Of a stretch of DNA of 64,000 nt, positions 1-10,757 are shown one piece after another. The stretch comes from Blattamonas nauphoetae (Eukaryota > Preaxostyla > Oxymonadida): assembly GCA_033064195.1 (NCBI GenBank), contig JARBJD010000011.1:496001-560000 (forward strand), written 5' to 3'. The position numbers and the translations under genes are program-made. Under the pieces are notes generated by a model. It was not told the origin of the DNA and made no database searches. It saw nothing but the letters and a program-made list of their open reading frames with translations. Position 1 is the stretch's first letter. Every line of letters begins with the position of its first letter.

Positions 1-2007
1 ATGAAGAACTCCTTCCATCTCTCGTTCAATCTCACAGTGCTTCTCATCTTCACTCCGCCGAACCAATCCAAGGATCTCTGTCTTCGCAAGTCTTCACGAA
101 TATTCCCCCTTCGCATGTCTATCCTCGTCAATCTTTAATTCTTCCTTCATCAATTGACGAACCAGCGAATACACCCACGCAGGCAGGCCCGGCTGATCCA
201 TTTCCAGCCGATCTCTCTCACACCCTCAATTCGACAATTAACACGTCAGCATCGGAAAGTGCTGTGTTTCTCACCTCCCTCACACTCAGAAGATTGATTG
301 TTTATATGTCTGAGCCAACAGACAAAATCATTCTTCTTTGGAACATCCTCCGCAAAACCAGAGGCATGCGAGGCGGTCAGCTTCTCTCTAAAATCAACTC
401 CGAAGCCCAATATGGCTCACCTCTCATGAAAAAGATCTACACAAATCTTCTCCATGAAACTAGTGCTCCTTTGTACCAGTTTATTTCACGATGGATTCAA
501 AGCGGCGAACTCTCCGACCCACACCGAGAATTCTTTGTCGACGAGCACGAAGTTGGGCCAACATGCCAGAATGGCAACGAACGATGGAAAGATCGGTTTG
601 TTTTGCGAAGAGAGATGGTTCCATCGTTCATCACCGAAGAGACCGCGCTCAACATCCTCCTCATCGGCAAGTCGCTCGTCTTCCTTCGAGAGGAGTGCAA
701 CCAGCTGGCCCCGTTCATCAACCATCTCCGCTTTCTCACCGACGAGACACTCAGCTTCGAACAGCGCTTCGCAAAAATGGCAGACTGCGTCAATCGCCAC
801 CTCCGCCTCTTCATCATCCAACGCAGCTCGTTCACGCGCGACGTGACGGCAATGAAAGACTTTGTGCTGCTTGCCCGAGGAGACTTCACTCTGTTCATGA
901 TGGATCGGCTGTGGGGGTCCATTGCACGGCAAGCGATGACAGCTGCGTCGTCCGCAGGGAGTGTCGAGATGTCGCATGCTCAAACGCAAAACCAGATCAT
1001 GTCTTTGTTCAACCCTTCCATGCACAGAGACACAGATGACTTCGCCAAACCAGAGCAACTCGATGTTCGGCTCATTGAGAACACACAGACCGGCCTCGTT
1101 CAGGATCGGCAGCATGTCCACATCCCACGCGTGTTTGTGCTGTCGTACAACGTCGTCGGCCCATCGCGCACGATCATCACACAGCAGATGGTCAGAATGC
1201 ACGAACAGGCGTTCGACTTTCTGTGGTCGGTGAAGAGAGCCAACTACAACCTCTCCACTCTCCGCAAGAAGCTCACTGTCTGCCCTTCTTTTTCTCACCT
1301 CCTCTCTCCCTTCAGATGATCGAGCACATGATTTCCGGCCCACAACACCACGAGTCCAGGAAGGGTCTCGTGAAGTACTGCAACACCATCCGAGCGCGGA
1401 TGATGGGCTTCATCAACGATCTCGAAAACTATTTTGATTTTGAGGTGCTCGAGACGTCGTGGAAGCACTTCAGCGAAGACCTCAAGAAAACCACGAGCCT
1501 GGACGACATCACCGACGCCTTCAGCACGTACATCACAACCATCCTCGAAAAGGTTGGCGTTCTTCTTTTTTCATGTTGCAGATCAAAATGGGCTCGGTCA
1601 ACGAAAGGACAGAGACGCCGCTGTACAGACAGATCGTCAGCATCCTCACCATCGTCTTCCGGTTCGATGACGTCATCAACACTATCTTTATGGGCCTGTA
1701 GTATGCTCTTGTTTTCACTCATTGTGTCAGTGCTGAGCTTAACAAGAAGAGGGAGCTCGTCAAAGCAGCCGAGGACAATCAGAGCAAGCAGGAGTGGGGA
1801 ATGGATTCAGACCGAGACGAGCTATCCAGGCCATCTCAACCCTTTGCTCCCGGCATTACAAATACACTCGAGGGAATCAATCGCGAGTTCGAAGCTGCTC
1901 TCAGAAATCTCCAAAATATCGCAAATGGCCTAATCGAGACACGAGATCAGATAGTTTCTGTAATTCCAACGTTTCTCAGAGATAACTGTAAAGGGTCCAC
2001 CGGGTGA
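1..2007 (+). CDS. TUBGCP3: Gamma-tubulin complex component 3 (GCP3/Spc98), 5' end outside window
   Basis: GCP3 is a grip-domain subunit of the gamma-tubulin ring complex, which nucleates microtubules at organising centres and basal bodies. The reading frame is open from base 3, so the start lies upstream of the window. I read exons 3-1277, 1316-1552, 1582-1697 and 1731-2007, ending at TGA, with introns of 38, 29 and 33 nt; this leaves 634 aa in the window. Family features in order are a GRIP1-like block with LYQFISRWIQSGEL, then DRFVLRREMVPSFI and LIGKSLVFLREECN, and a GRIP2 part with FEVLETSWKHF that matches the gamma-tubulin-binding half of GCP3. GCP2 is the closest alternative, but the C-terminal spacing and the block around KRELVKAAEDNQSKQEWG fit GCP3 better. 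Intron phases are consistent. The long antisense open frames here are codon-bias shadows. Confidence 0.88.
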
Positions 2008-2074
2008 CATTTCACTCATGAATATTTATTTTATTTCATCGGATTTGGACATCTAGTTCGCGAAAGTGACCATA

Positions 2075-3533
2075 ATGAATTCTCCAACTCAAAGTTCGAC
2101 TCACCTCCCAACTGATATATGTCCTGAACTTAGGGAATTGGGAGTGAAGTTGTCGTTAAGTTTCCAACAGACTGTTCAACTCCAGTCACTCTATGACCAT
2201 GATCTTGCGATGGTTGAGAGAGCGTATCCAAAAATCGTTGAAAAGACAACATCAATTGGGTCATCCGACCTTGATCAGTTGGAGCATCGATATATAGAAC
2301 TTTTGCAGCGTATTGAACAAACAAAACTACGAATAGTGCAGTTTCGAAAGGAATATCAGGACCTCTCATCAACAATCGCAGACGACAACTTTGGTGCGCT
2401 GGATTCTGCTGAAAAAGTATTGCCTGTTCTCTTTACTTCATTTACTGCAGGTTGGAGCATTTTTAGAACGAGAACTTGTTCAATTTCCTTCTTCCCCCAC
2501 TCCTCTCCTGTCTGATGAAATCATCATCAAAACTGATTACTCTGCAAGCAATGGTCGAGTTCTAACTTATTCTGCGCCAGTTCCTCTCTCACATGCCGTC
2601 TCAATGATTGGAACACAGCTCAACACGATGAGTATCAACCAGTTTTCTGCCCTCGCCAAACCAGACGTCCCTCTCTCGCATCCGTCGAGCTCCGTTTTCC
2701 ATTCTGCACTCATCCCTCCGTTCTTTCAATTTATGTTCACGATTCCATTTGCCATGGATTCTTTCAAATATTCTCAGTGCTGCTCATCGTCAATCTTTCA
2801 AATCAAACCGTTCCCATTCAAATGGTGCATCCATGTGTTCCCACGCGGATGCTCACTTGTCAAAGAAACATACAAACGAATGAGTGTCTTTATTGAGCTC
2901 GTTGAGGGCATGTCGTCGGCTGACCAGGCAGAGTATCTTCTCCGCTACCCACCGCTCGCCCCTTCGGCTGCCCATCACCACATTGTCCCCACCACATACA
3001 AAATACCTCACACAGCAACCCTCCGCTTCGCAGCAGAAACAGACTTAAACAAGAAGCGAGTTGTCCAACACTACCACCCGCACTGCTTCGATTACTCGCT
3101 CGAACTCGTCCCTGAAGACCCGATCAACGAGCCAGACGCCTTTATAAAGTCCACACGATCAGCTCCCGCAATGCAGACCCAGGGTACGGCTCGCTTCTTT
3201 GTGGGAGCGAAGGAACGGGTGGGATCAGCACGATTTGCGAAGACGGACGACATCGTTGGATCTCCGTACGAGTGGAAAGAGGACAAGAGTGTGCACATTC
3301 TACTTGGGATCAGATTCCCGAGCTACAAACGAATAGTTGAACTGTTGGAGTTTCTTGCACACAAAGCAACCGGTCAACGATCAAACCCAGAAACGATCAA
3401 GTCTGAACGGCAGAAGCGGAGAGTCTGCGAAATGAGACAGGTCGCTCAACACACTCGCCGATATGTCGAGTCAACACAGCTGGAAGAGAGAAGTGATAGT
3501 GTCCGTTTTATCGCCACTGATCAACCGGGATGA
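2075..3533 (+). CDS. Uncharacterised protein, possible MATH-like segment
   Basis: Predicted 474 aa from exons 2075-2416 and 2451-3533, with a 34-nt intron. The ATG at 2075 is the first methionine that joins a coiled-coil-like N-terminal part (residues about 15-110, Leu/Gln/Glu-rich with regular hydrophobic spacing) to the rest. Around the middle, FKWCIHVFPRG followed after about ten residues by MSVFIELVEG resembles the core of a MATH/TRAF-like beta sandwich (W..x..PkG, then SvyLel), but the match is short and may be chance. The C-terminal third is basic. There is no signal peptide or membrane segment. It follows GCP3 by about 70 bp on the same strand, too close for much regulatory DNA. I do not recognise an orthologue and assign no function. 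Confidence 0.6.
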
Positions 3534-3643
3534 TTCACTTCACTCGTCTGGGATATTCTCCATGAGACAGTGGTTTGTATTTTTCTGAAATTGATAATTA
3601 CGTTTTGTGAAGTGATAAAATCAGATGACTTCATTCCAGATGA

Positions 3644-4052
3644 ATCAGTGGGTTAACGACCAAACGCAAACCACAATTTCGAAATTAGAATGGATTGATC
3701 TTTCATGGTTCCGGAAAATAAAAAAAAACAATTGTTAAGAGAGCTCTGTATATCGAAGAAGACAATTACGTAATCCTTAAATGTTTTTGGTTGTATATTC
3801 GTCCCAGTAAATTGGTGATTCTGCCACCACTTTCGTACAACCCCGGGAAGACATAAATTGAAAAGGGGTGATCACTGGAAAGGACAGTATCCGTTGTCTT
3901 CACCATCATCGTCTCGGTTGTCTTCTTAGATTCCCGAGAGTATTGGTTTCTTGAAAATTAAAACAAAACAAATCTTTTTTCATGTCACGAATGAGATCAA
4001 TCCATACTAATTTTGAAATTGTGGTTTGCGTTTGGTCGTTAACCCACTGATC
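3644..4052. repeat. 58-bp inverted repeat with 293-bp spacer (MITE-like or hairpin)
   Basis: The left arm (3644-3701) and the reverse complement of the right arm (3995-4052) match at 56 of 58 positions. Outermost bases are ATCAGTGGGTTAACGAC on each side. The 293-bp spacer is AT-rich and has no credible coding frame. No target-site duplication is visible: the flank is AGATGA on the left and CTTTTT on the right. The right arm ends 56 bp before the TAF8 start codon, so it lies in that gene's promoter or leader. It could be a miniature inverted-repeat transposable element, a recent inverted duplication or a transcribed hairpin. The stretch 3534-4108 holds nothing else that I can support. Confidence 0.75.
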
Positions 4053-4108
4053 TTTTTTTTCCTGAGGGAAGATCTCGTTCAAGGAGGAAATTGCCCTAAT
4101 CGAACGCC

Positions 4109-5137
4109 ATGGATCCTGTAACTGGCTATAATTCCGCTGTCTTCCAACGATCAATTGCTGCTATTGCCAAAAAACATGGTTTTACACAAATAGGTTCAAC
4201 ACCACTCAGCTGTCTTACACAATTGACCCAACAGTGTATTTGAATTTATTATCATGCAATTCAACACACTTTTCTCTCTCTCTTATATTTAGACATGAAA
4301 TATCTTATTCAAACAATCGCAACACTTACAATCGAAGCAAAGCGAGAAACAGCCAACATTTACGATACTCTCTTTGCATTCGAACAAACTGGACTTAACT
4401 TAGAAGAAATCATGCATTTTTTGGAGATAAAGCGATCTGCGGGGTTTTTTCTCCATCGCAGTATCGTTTATTGCTCAAATGACTAATCTCATCACCATCA
4501 TCTTTCATACATCTTTAGACCCACAGGAAGAGGTTTATTTCTATCGAATAGGAGCGCAACCGAAGCCTTCTCATCCAAGGTCAGTGCTGGACGTTCCTCT
4601 TCACGAACCACATCCAAAATCTATCGCTCCATATTTTCCGTGCTTCCCTCCAATTTTCACTTATCAACACACTGATGTATGTCTTTTTCTTCCTCTGTTG
4701 AGTTGTTTTTCCGTTGGTTTCAGTCGTATCCATTCAGAATCACCGACCAAGACGATATCAACCGAGAAAAGGCGCGTGCCAAGCAACAAATTGTTGAAGC
4801 AACAAAATTGATCAATGACACTCTCAAGAAGAAAGAAAATGTTCAGGAAGCAGATTACACTGAAGATGACATGTATCTCGAGAACGAGAATGACTCAAAT
4901 CTTCCAACTCCAATCCACACTGATGAGCCTGACAACACACAAGATGGAGATCAATTTCACCATGATTCCCAAGAATATATGGAGCAGGGCGATGAGTTTG
5001 ATCAGCTTGAGACAGATTTGGGGGCAGGTGATGATATGGATGATCTGATGAGAAACGATCGAGATGATGGACTTGGAGACGTTCAAGATGACAACGTGAT
5101 TGGGGGATGGATGTCAGATAGCTTTTTTGGTGATTGA
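4109..5137 (+). CDS. TAF8: TFIID subunit TAF8-like histone-fold protein
   Basis: TAF8 pairs with TAF10 through a histone fold inside TFIID and helps recruit RNA polymerase II to promoters. Exons 4109-4193, 4293-4460, 4519-4676 and 4724-5137 splice to 274 aa; introns are 99, 58 and 47 nt. Residues about 5-75 form a bromodomain-associated (BTP) histone fold, with RSIAAIAKKHGF early and a long helix rich in Ala/Ile after it. A TAF8 C-terminal-type motif follows (PYFPCFPPIFTYQHT), equivalent to the Pro-rich FPDPHTY segment of the family. The last third is very acidic (many Asp and Glu) and ends GGWMSDSFFGD. TAF3 shares the histone fold, but the Pro-rich motif placed just after it argues for TAF8. 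The first two introns are the least certain joins. Confidence 0.7.
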
Positions 5138-5280
5138 AAGGGTTTCTGCAATTATCCAGCACTTCTGCCAGAAACTCTGTTCTTCTCTTCAAAAAAAATC
5201 ACTCAAACGATAAAAGACTTACATATAAGCAAAGGAGAGTCTTCAGAGGTGAAGTGGAGGTCAGAACGAGAGCAAATAAA

Positions 5281-6508
5281 TCAGTCATCAACAATGCTCC
5301 ATACAGCACCTTTGTTGTAAAGTGTGACTGCAATATAAACACCCAACTTGATAATTTCACAGTTCAGGAGCTCGGCACATTTGACACCATTCACCTTGTA
5401 CGTCAAGCTCCCGCTGTCCACATCAACAATCATTGTGACCTGAGAGAACGAAATAGACGAAAGGAAAAGAGGACAAACTGTGTCGTTGGTGGAGTAGCCG
5501 AGTGTGGACTCTGCCACACGCTGAGTCTGGCAGTAAATCCCGAGCATGTTCTGATGGTCGTGAAGGCCCCACCCAAGCAGGCCGTGCTTGTATGCAAATC
5601 CTTTGTTGAATGTGGAGGGAATTTCAGTCAGGACTCCGAACGAGTAGCGGTTAGGGCGTGGGATGATCACCTTTACACTCACTGTCACTGTCCCTCGGTC
5701 TATCTTTCCTGGCCCAATGATGGCAAGTCTATCTGAATCATCGCCGCCCACTTCGATGCGTTTTCCGTCCTGTGAGACGTTCAGATCATCAGCCTTCAGA
5801 GTTCTGTTCCACTTCTTCTCGAATGGAATCGAGTAACGACTAGAAGAAGATAATCGTAAAAATTCCAAACGAGAGGCCCAGCCGACCCATATCCTTCATG
5901 ATTTCTCGTTCTTCTTCATCGGATGAAAACAAAATTGGGAGGGAGTCTGAGAGGATGAGAAAAGATGTAGTCATACCTGTTCGGAGATATTCTAAGATAA
6001 CAGAAAAGTGAAAAGGATTCATTTCGATAAAAATCCTCCCTTCTTTATCTCGGGGAACCTCTTTTGATTGGCTATGAAAAGATAATAATGGTAGAAAAAG
6101 TGATACGTGAGGATATCTACGAAAAGGCTCTTTTGTTTCCTATAGAGTAAAGAAAATGGATGAGAAAAGTATGGATATGATATATAAAAGAGTCAACTTC
6201 AGCAGAGTGGACTTTCGGGTGGGAACGATTGTTCCTCCAATGTTCAATTCAATGTAATCTTGGTCCTGGAGGAAATTGTTGAGAAAATCACGAGAAAGGA
6301 ATACAATTGTATATTGAGAGATGATGCTTTCATTGTCTCTTCGTAGTCCATCCAATTCTGCCTGTAATGCTTCGATGGCTTTTTGCTCGGCTTCAAGGCG
6401 GAGTTGGGTGGCTTCAAGGGTTTGAGATTGAATAGTTGTTTCGTGAATAAACTTAACACGATCCTCAGCTAGTTTTATTCGTTTTTGTGCGAAAGTTGAC
6501 TGTGTCAT
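5281..6508 (-). CDS. Coiled coil + KCTD-type BTB/T1 domain + SPRY-like domain protein
   Basis: Five exons (6508-6198, 6139-6107, 6071-5977, 5946-5871, 5839-5281) splice to 357 aa with introns of 58, 35, 30 and 31 nt. Residues about 5-75 are a charged coiled coil. A T1/BTB_2 domain follows: YIELNIGGTIVPTRKSTL, then GRIFIEMNPFHFSVILEYL and MKDMGRLGL, all typical of KCTD proteins. The remaining 190 residues look like a SPRY or B30.2-type beta sandwich (FNKGFAYKHGLLGWGLHD, TMIVDVDSGSLTYKVNG, LGVYIAVTLYNKGA). KCTD proteins usually serve as Cullin-3 adaptors; with a SPRY-like domain as substrate reader the inferred role is ubiquitin ligase targeting. The 33-nt second exon is supported only by phase and family spacing. 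It converges with TAF8, 143 bp apart. Confidence 0.72.
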
Positions 6509-6652
6509 TGATCAACCCACAGAAATTTGTGAAAAAGTCAAAATGGAACTGAGCGAGTGAGAAAATGATGGAGATGCGTTAAAAAGAAGAAGATGAAACG
6601 AAAAATAAAATACGACAGAATAGATTCCAAAAAAAGAACAGAAGGGAGCTCG

Positions 6653-8503
6653 TTATTGAAAACCAGTGAACTGGGGATGCTGCATCTGAGAATAGACTAA
6701 CCGCGGATTCTCAGCAGCGAAATAACTTTGTGGTTTGGTGTTGAGAATAACGCTGAACTGCACCTGCCCTCCAACAACAGCGTACGGGAGCTCGTCGCGA
6801 GATAGCTTCCGGAGATCGCAGAACACATTGTCGGGGAAATCCGAGCACGAGATCCACGCGGTCTTCCGCTGCTGCGAGAGGGAGCCGAGGAAGTACCCGA
6901 CGTAGACCGTTTGGGTGGGGAGCTGCTGGATGAGGCTGAAGTACGTGGGGAGATACACTTTGCTCTTCAGCTCGACGAAGTGCCGAATGGTCGGTGGGAG
7001 TTGGCTGAGGAGTTCTGTGCTCCTTGTTTCTTCCGAAACAACAGAAGAGTCGCTGGTGTGGTGGACGGTGGAATTACCGGGGACGAATGGCTGGTACTTC
7101 AGGGGGAGGTCATGCGATGATGGGGCGTCTGTCGTTGGGGACGAATAAGGCTGGATGTGTGGTGCCTGGTATTGGTTGAAGAGGGAGAAGCCATTTGTAT
7201 TGTGATGTGAAGGGGAGTATTGAGTGTATGCAGGGGAATAGTAGTTCTGACATATTGGTGGTGGACCCCTGTCGAATTGGGAATATGCAGCCATCTGAGA
7301 ATATGGCTGAACTGTGGGAGACGGAAGAATGCCATTTCCCGTTGGGGACATTTGAGGAGATACGTGTAAAGAGCGAGAACCTGGATTTTGGGGAGGTGAC
7401 AGTTGCTGTGAGGAAAAGGAGTGTGGCGGTCTGCCGTTCTGCTGCGCTTGCATTGAATATGGTGAAGAAGTATTGGACAATCCGTCTTGAGATTTTTTGT
7501 CAGAAATTTGGGGCTGTTTCTGGCTGACCACAGTTTTCTGAGAATGAGGAGATGGAATCGATTGGGAACCGGTGTTCTCGGAAGTACTGGAAGGAGATGG
7601 CGCCAAAAGAAGAGCAGTTTGTGGTTGGGATCGTAGGTCTGGATGCGAAGAGAGTGAAGGAAGAAAAGCGGGTGATGTGATGAAGAGGTGCTTGTGTGCA
7701 GAATCAATTGGAGTTGGATCAAAGTGAGGTGAAGTTTGAGAGGGCTTTAACTCAGAGATGGTACCTTCACAGAGAGAGGGGACGATCTTTTGTTCAGGAG
7801 ACACGTCATCAGTTGGACTTTTCGATTGGACATCGATTGGTTGAGGGTGGAAGAGATAATAATCAGAATAATCATTAAATGGAGAATGTGTGGGTGATAA
7901 CATCAAAATTCCGGGGGATTGTTGTGTTAATCCGACTGAGTCTGATGTGGGGATAGGAAAATCACTTAATTGCTCAAAGAATTGTTGAGAAAGGTGAGAA
8001 GGAGTGAACGGAGTAGATTGGGTTGGAATTATTCCAAAGGTACTATCGAGCATATCTTCATCAACAAAAGAGCTTGTTGTGAATGAATTTGTTGATGTGA
8101 GTGGATCCATGGGAGAATAACTGGCATCCACAGGAGTTTGGACAGACAACACGTGTGGAGTGGTGTTTGATGTTCGAGGGGGTTGTAACGCTAAATGCTC
8201 GTGGTGAAACGAAAAATCCGACGAGAATCCAGAGATTGGTGATGTGAGAGCGTTATTCCCAAAAGAGTGAAGAGATGGGGACTGATCTATCGGATCATGC
8301 GATGATCTGGAAGTTGATGAAACGTGAAGATGCTGGTATGTAGGGAGAAGTCCAAATGCCATTGCAGGTGATGCTTCATAACTGGACATCGTTTGTGACC
8401 GCGGAGACTGCGTTGGAGAACATTCAAAAGAACCAAAACCAGAATAATTGTCAAGAGGTGTGAGTGTTAGATCAGAATTCATGAATGGACTGGATTTGGT
8501 CAT
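6653..8503 (-). CDS. Ser/Pro/Gln-rich protein with a conserved-looking C-terminal beta domain
   Basis: A single uninterrupted frame of 616 aa, one of few genes here with no visible intron. Residues 1-500 are low complexity, dominated by Ser, Pro, Gln, Thr and His. The last 110 residues change sharply to ordered composition. VYVGYFLGSLSQ, then DNVFCDLRKL, then VVGGQVQFSVILN and FAAENPRLV recall the strand order of a cold-shock/OB fold (G-x-I near the start, DVFf in the middle, G-x-x-V-x-F later, and A-x-N-v at the end). The aromatic RNA-binding motifs are not clearly kept, so the comparison is tentative. The start ATG at 8503 is the first in frame. The name and role are unknown; a regulatory or RNA-binding role is a guess. 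Confidence 0.65.
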   Translation of the reverse strand: MTKSSPFMNSDLTLTPLDNYSGFGSFECSPTQSPRSQTMSSYEASPAMAFGLLPTYQHLHVSSTSRSSHDPIDQSPSLHSFGNNALTSPISGFSSDFSFHHEHLALQPPRTSNTTPHVLSVQTPVDASYSPMDPLTSTNSFTTSSFVDEDMLDSTFGIIPTQSTPFTPSHLSQQFFEQLSDFPIPTSDSVGLTQQSPGILMLSPTHSPFNDYSDYYLFHPQPIDVQSKSPTDDVSPEQKIVPSLCEGTISELKPSQTSPHFDPTPIDSAHKHLFITSPAFLPSLSSHPDLRSQPQTALLLAPSPSSTSENTGSQSIPSPHSQKTVVSQKQPQISDKKSQDGLSNTSSPYSMQAQQNGRPPHSFSSQQLSPPQNPGSRSLHVSPQMSPTGNGILPSPTVQPYSQMAAYSQFDRGPPPICQNYYSPAYTQYSPSHHNTNGFSLFNQYQAPHIQPYSSPTTDAPSSHDLPLKYQPFVPGNSTVHHTSDSSVVSEETRSTELLSQLPPTIRHFVELKSKVYLPTYFSLIQQLPTQTVYVGYFLGSLSQQRKTAWISCSDFPDNVFCDLRKLSRDELPYAVVGGQVQFSVILNTKPQSYFAAENPRLVYSQMQHPQFTGFQ

Positions 8504-8790
8504 GATCTAACCCGCATGTGTCTTGATCAGGTACGCTCTCTAGAGTGTAGCGGATTTACATGTTCATCTTTGTCAAGGTGAAATGATTTAAAATTTTCTT
8601 GAAGTTTTTTCATTCTTCACCTTCCTCCTCTGCACATTCTTTGCGTACTTCCCTTCACACCCTTTTTTGTCATGATCACTCATTTCTATGAAAGGAGGAC
8701 GATGATTCATTCAGGATTGCGAAATCAACAACTACAACTTCGATTGAAGTCACATATTGCTGTGATTTTGATTTAAGTGCTTGTCTCCTG

Positions 8791-10500
8791 ATGAAGATCA
8801 ATTCAATGGGCCGAACATCCAAACTCTGGATGGAATCAGACATCTTGATTCCACCGAGTCCTCCTCCAACACTTGAAAATACTGCCCATTTTCTTAATTC
8901 AAGCCGAATTATTCGAAAACAACATGTTTGGCCTGGCAATCAAATTGCCTCTTGCCATGGTCGATGTATCACTGGACAGACGAGGGAATACCTCTTCCTG
9001 ACCCCTATTCTCATCGCCACCCCATTTATATGTCACATTGCCTTCTCTATCTTCTTGATAAAGTCGCCCTATCGCATTATTCCTCTTGTTCTCTCGATCG
9101 TTTTCCTTCTCCTCACCTTCTTCTTCTTTTTTCGGACGTCATGTACTGATCCTGGCATCCTTGAATGCTGTACAGCAGATGATGAGGCTTATCGAGGTCT
9201 TTCACTCATTGATCTCATGCTTCTTCTTCAATTCTTCATAGAACTTATTGATTCAAATCCAACTCTTTCTCAAGGGATAAATGCACTCAGGTTCTGTTAC
9301 ACCTGTAACTGTGTTCGTCCTCCACGATCGTCACACTGTCGGTATTGTAATACCTGTGTTGATCGATTTGACCACCATTGTCCTTGGTATCGTCAATCCT
9401 GCTCTTCTTATGAAAGTTTCTCTCATTCAGGGTAAACAATTGTATCGGAAAGAGAAATTATCGCTTTTTCCTCTCGTTACTATGTTCACTTGCCCTGGAT
9501 TGCCTCATTCTTATCTCCCTAAGTATCTGGGAAATAGTTCAAGGAGCACTCTGTATTCTTTGTTGAATTTTCACATTTTGGAATATATTGTCTTCTTCTT
9601 TCGGTAGCCTTTGTTTATTACGACCAGAGTCAGGGCTATTCCACGCCGACGTTCGTTTGGTTGCTAATCCGGGTTTTATTCACCAGCCTGATTCTGATAT
9701 ACGTTATTGTCACGATGATTATCATTGCCCCTCTGATCACTTTCCACGTGAAGATCTTAATGTCTGGGGAAACCACCCGTGAATATGTACGCCTCTCGTC
9801 ATCACATAATCTCACTCTCTTCAAAGCATTTGGACGTGAACGACGGAAAGAGCCCGTACAACAAAGGGTTCTGGAAAAACCTTTCTGATGCTTGCTGTTC
9901 GCCTTCCCCAAAACAGTTTCCCGCTCTCGTTCTCACTCTCCCAGTGTTCACTTCTACTCCCCCCTCTCGATCACGTCCCGCTACTTCATGTTCTCGGAGC
10001 GAGGACGAAACGTTGCCGTTGACAACGACATTCCGATGTACGAGGCATACAGCGAGTCTGAGGTCGAGATGACACCTTCCGCCCAAGTCGAGCAGACCTC
10101 ACTCTCTCCCCATCCTGCATCACCCCAACCTGTCGTCAGCGTCCCCGAGCCTCTCCGCGAAGAGGTCGTCCATCCAGCTCCCACCAGCGCCCATCAGTTT
10201 AGCGTTCACCCTCCCGACCTCTTCAACACCGCTCCTCGTCTTTTCAATCGGAACGCACCTCTGTCTCCTCTCACATCACACGACACATGCGACGAGCAGG
10301 TGACTGGATCAGCCTCCGAAAACTCTTCCATCCTTCCCAACCTTCTTGTCGACTGCGTCATCCCACGCGCCTACTCCGCTCCTCCCTTCTCTCTCCGCTA
10401 TGCCCCCCAACGACCAACTCATGGACGGCTCCCGTCCGAAAATGGGCTTGCCCATGTCATTTGGAATCCTTCTTCTTTCTCAATGCTGCAGGACACTTGA
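8791..10500 (+). CDS. DHHC-type protein S-palmitoyltransferase
   Basis: Transfers palmitate from palmitoyl-CoA to cysteines of membrane proteins at Golgi, plasma membrane or endosomes. Exons 8791-9386, 9431-9552, 9608-9786, 9827-9915 and 9945-10500 give 513 aa. Two membrane spans lie at residues about 70-115. The cysteine-rich domain ([16 protein letters not shown]) leads into the catalytic Asp194-His-His-Cys197, and the 44-nt intron falls inside the following PW codon; splicing restores [17 protein letters not shown]. Two more spans follow, then the family TTxE motif as GETTREY and the PaCCT-type [11 protein letters not shown]. The last 190 residues form a Ser/Pro-rich cytosolic tail. All catalytic elements are present, so it is probably active. 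Substrates cannot be told from sequence. The start ATG is the first in a frame with no downstream alternative before the first span. Confidence 0.9.
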
Positions 10501-10757
10501 ATTTCCTCGTCGGTGTTCTTTTTTCAACTCGCACATCTGGACATGGCGATTTTAGTGGTGGCAGCTGTATTTCCTCTTCTTAACATCGTTCCTTTTGTAA
10601 ATTACCCACATATTTCTTCCCATTTCAATCGGTTTTGTTCCTCATCTTTTTTTGAGATGGGTTCGCCTCAATAAATTTCTATCTTTCTTGATTTATTCAT
10701 CATACCCTTGAACGTACCCTGTAAACGTCACAATCATCCCTCTCTGAAGGCTTCAAC

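Noticed and set aside
486-1343. 285-codon antisense frame over GCP3
   Set aside because: The plus strand is a clear GCP3 homologue across the same bases. The antisense frame has no family match, and its composition is that of a codon shadow.
3906-4154. 82-codon minus-strand frame across the inverted repeat
   Set aside because: It runs through the repeat arm and the TAF8 first exon with no homology; taken as chance.
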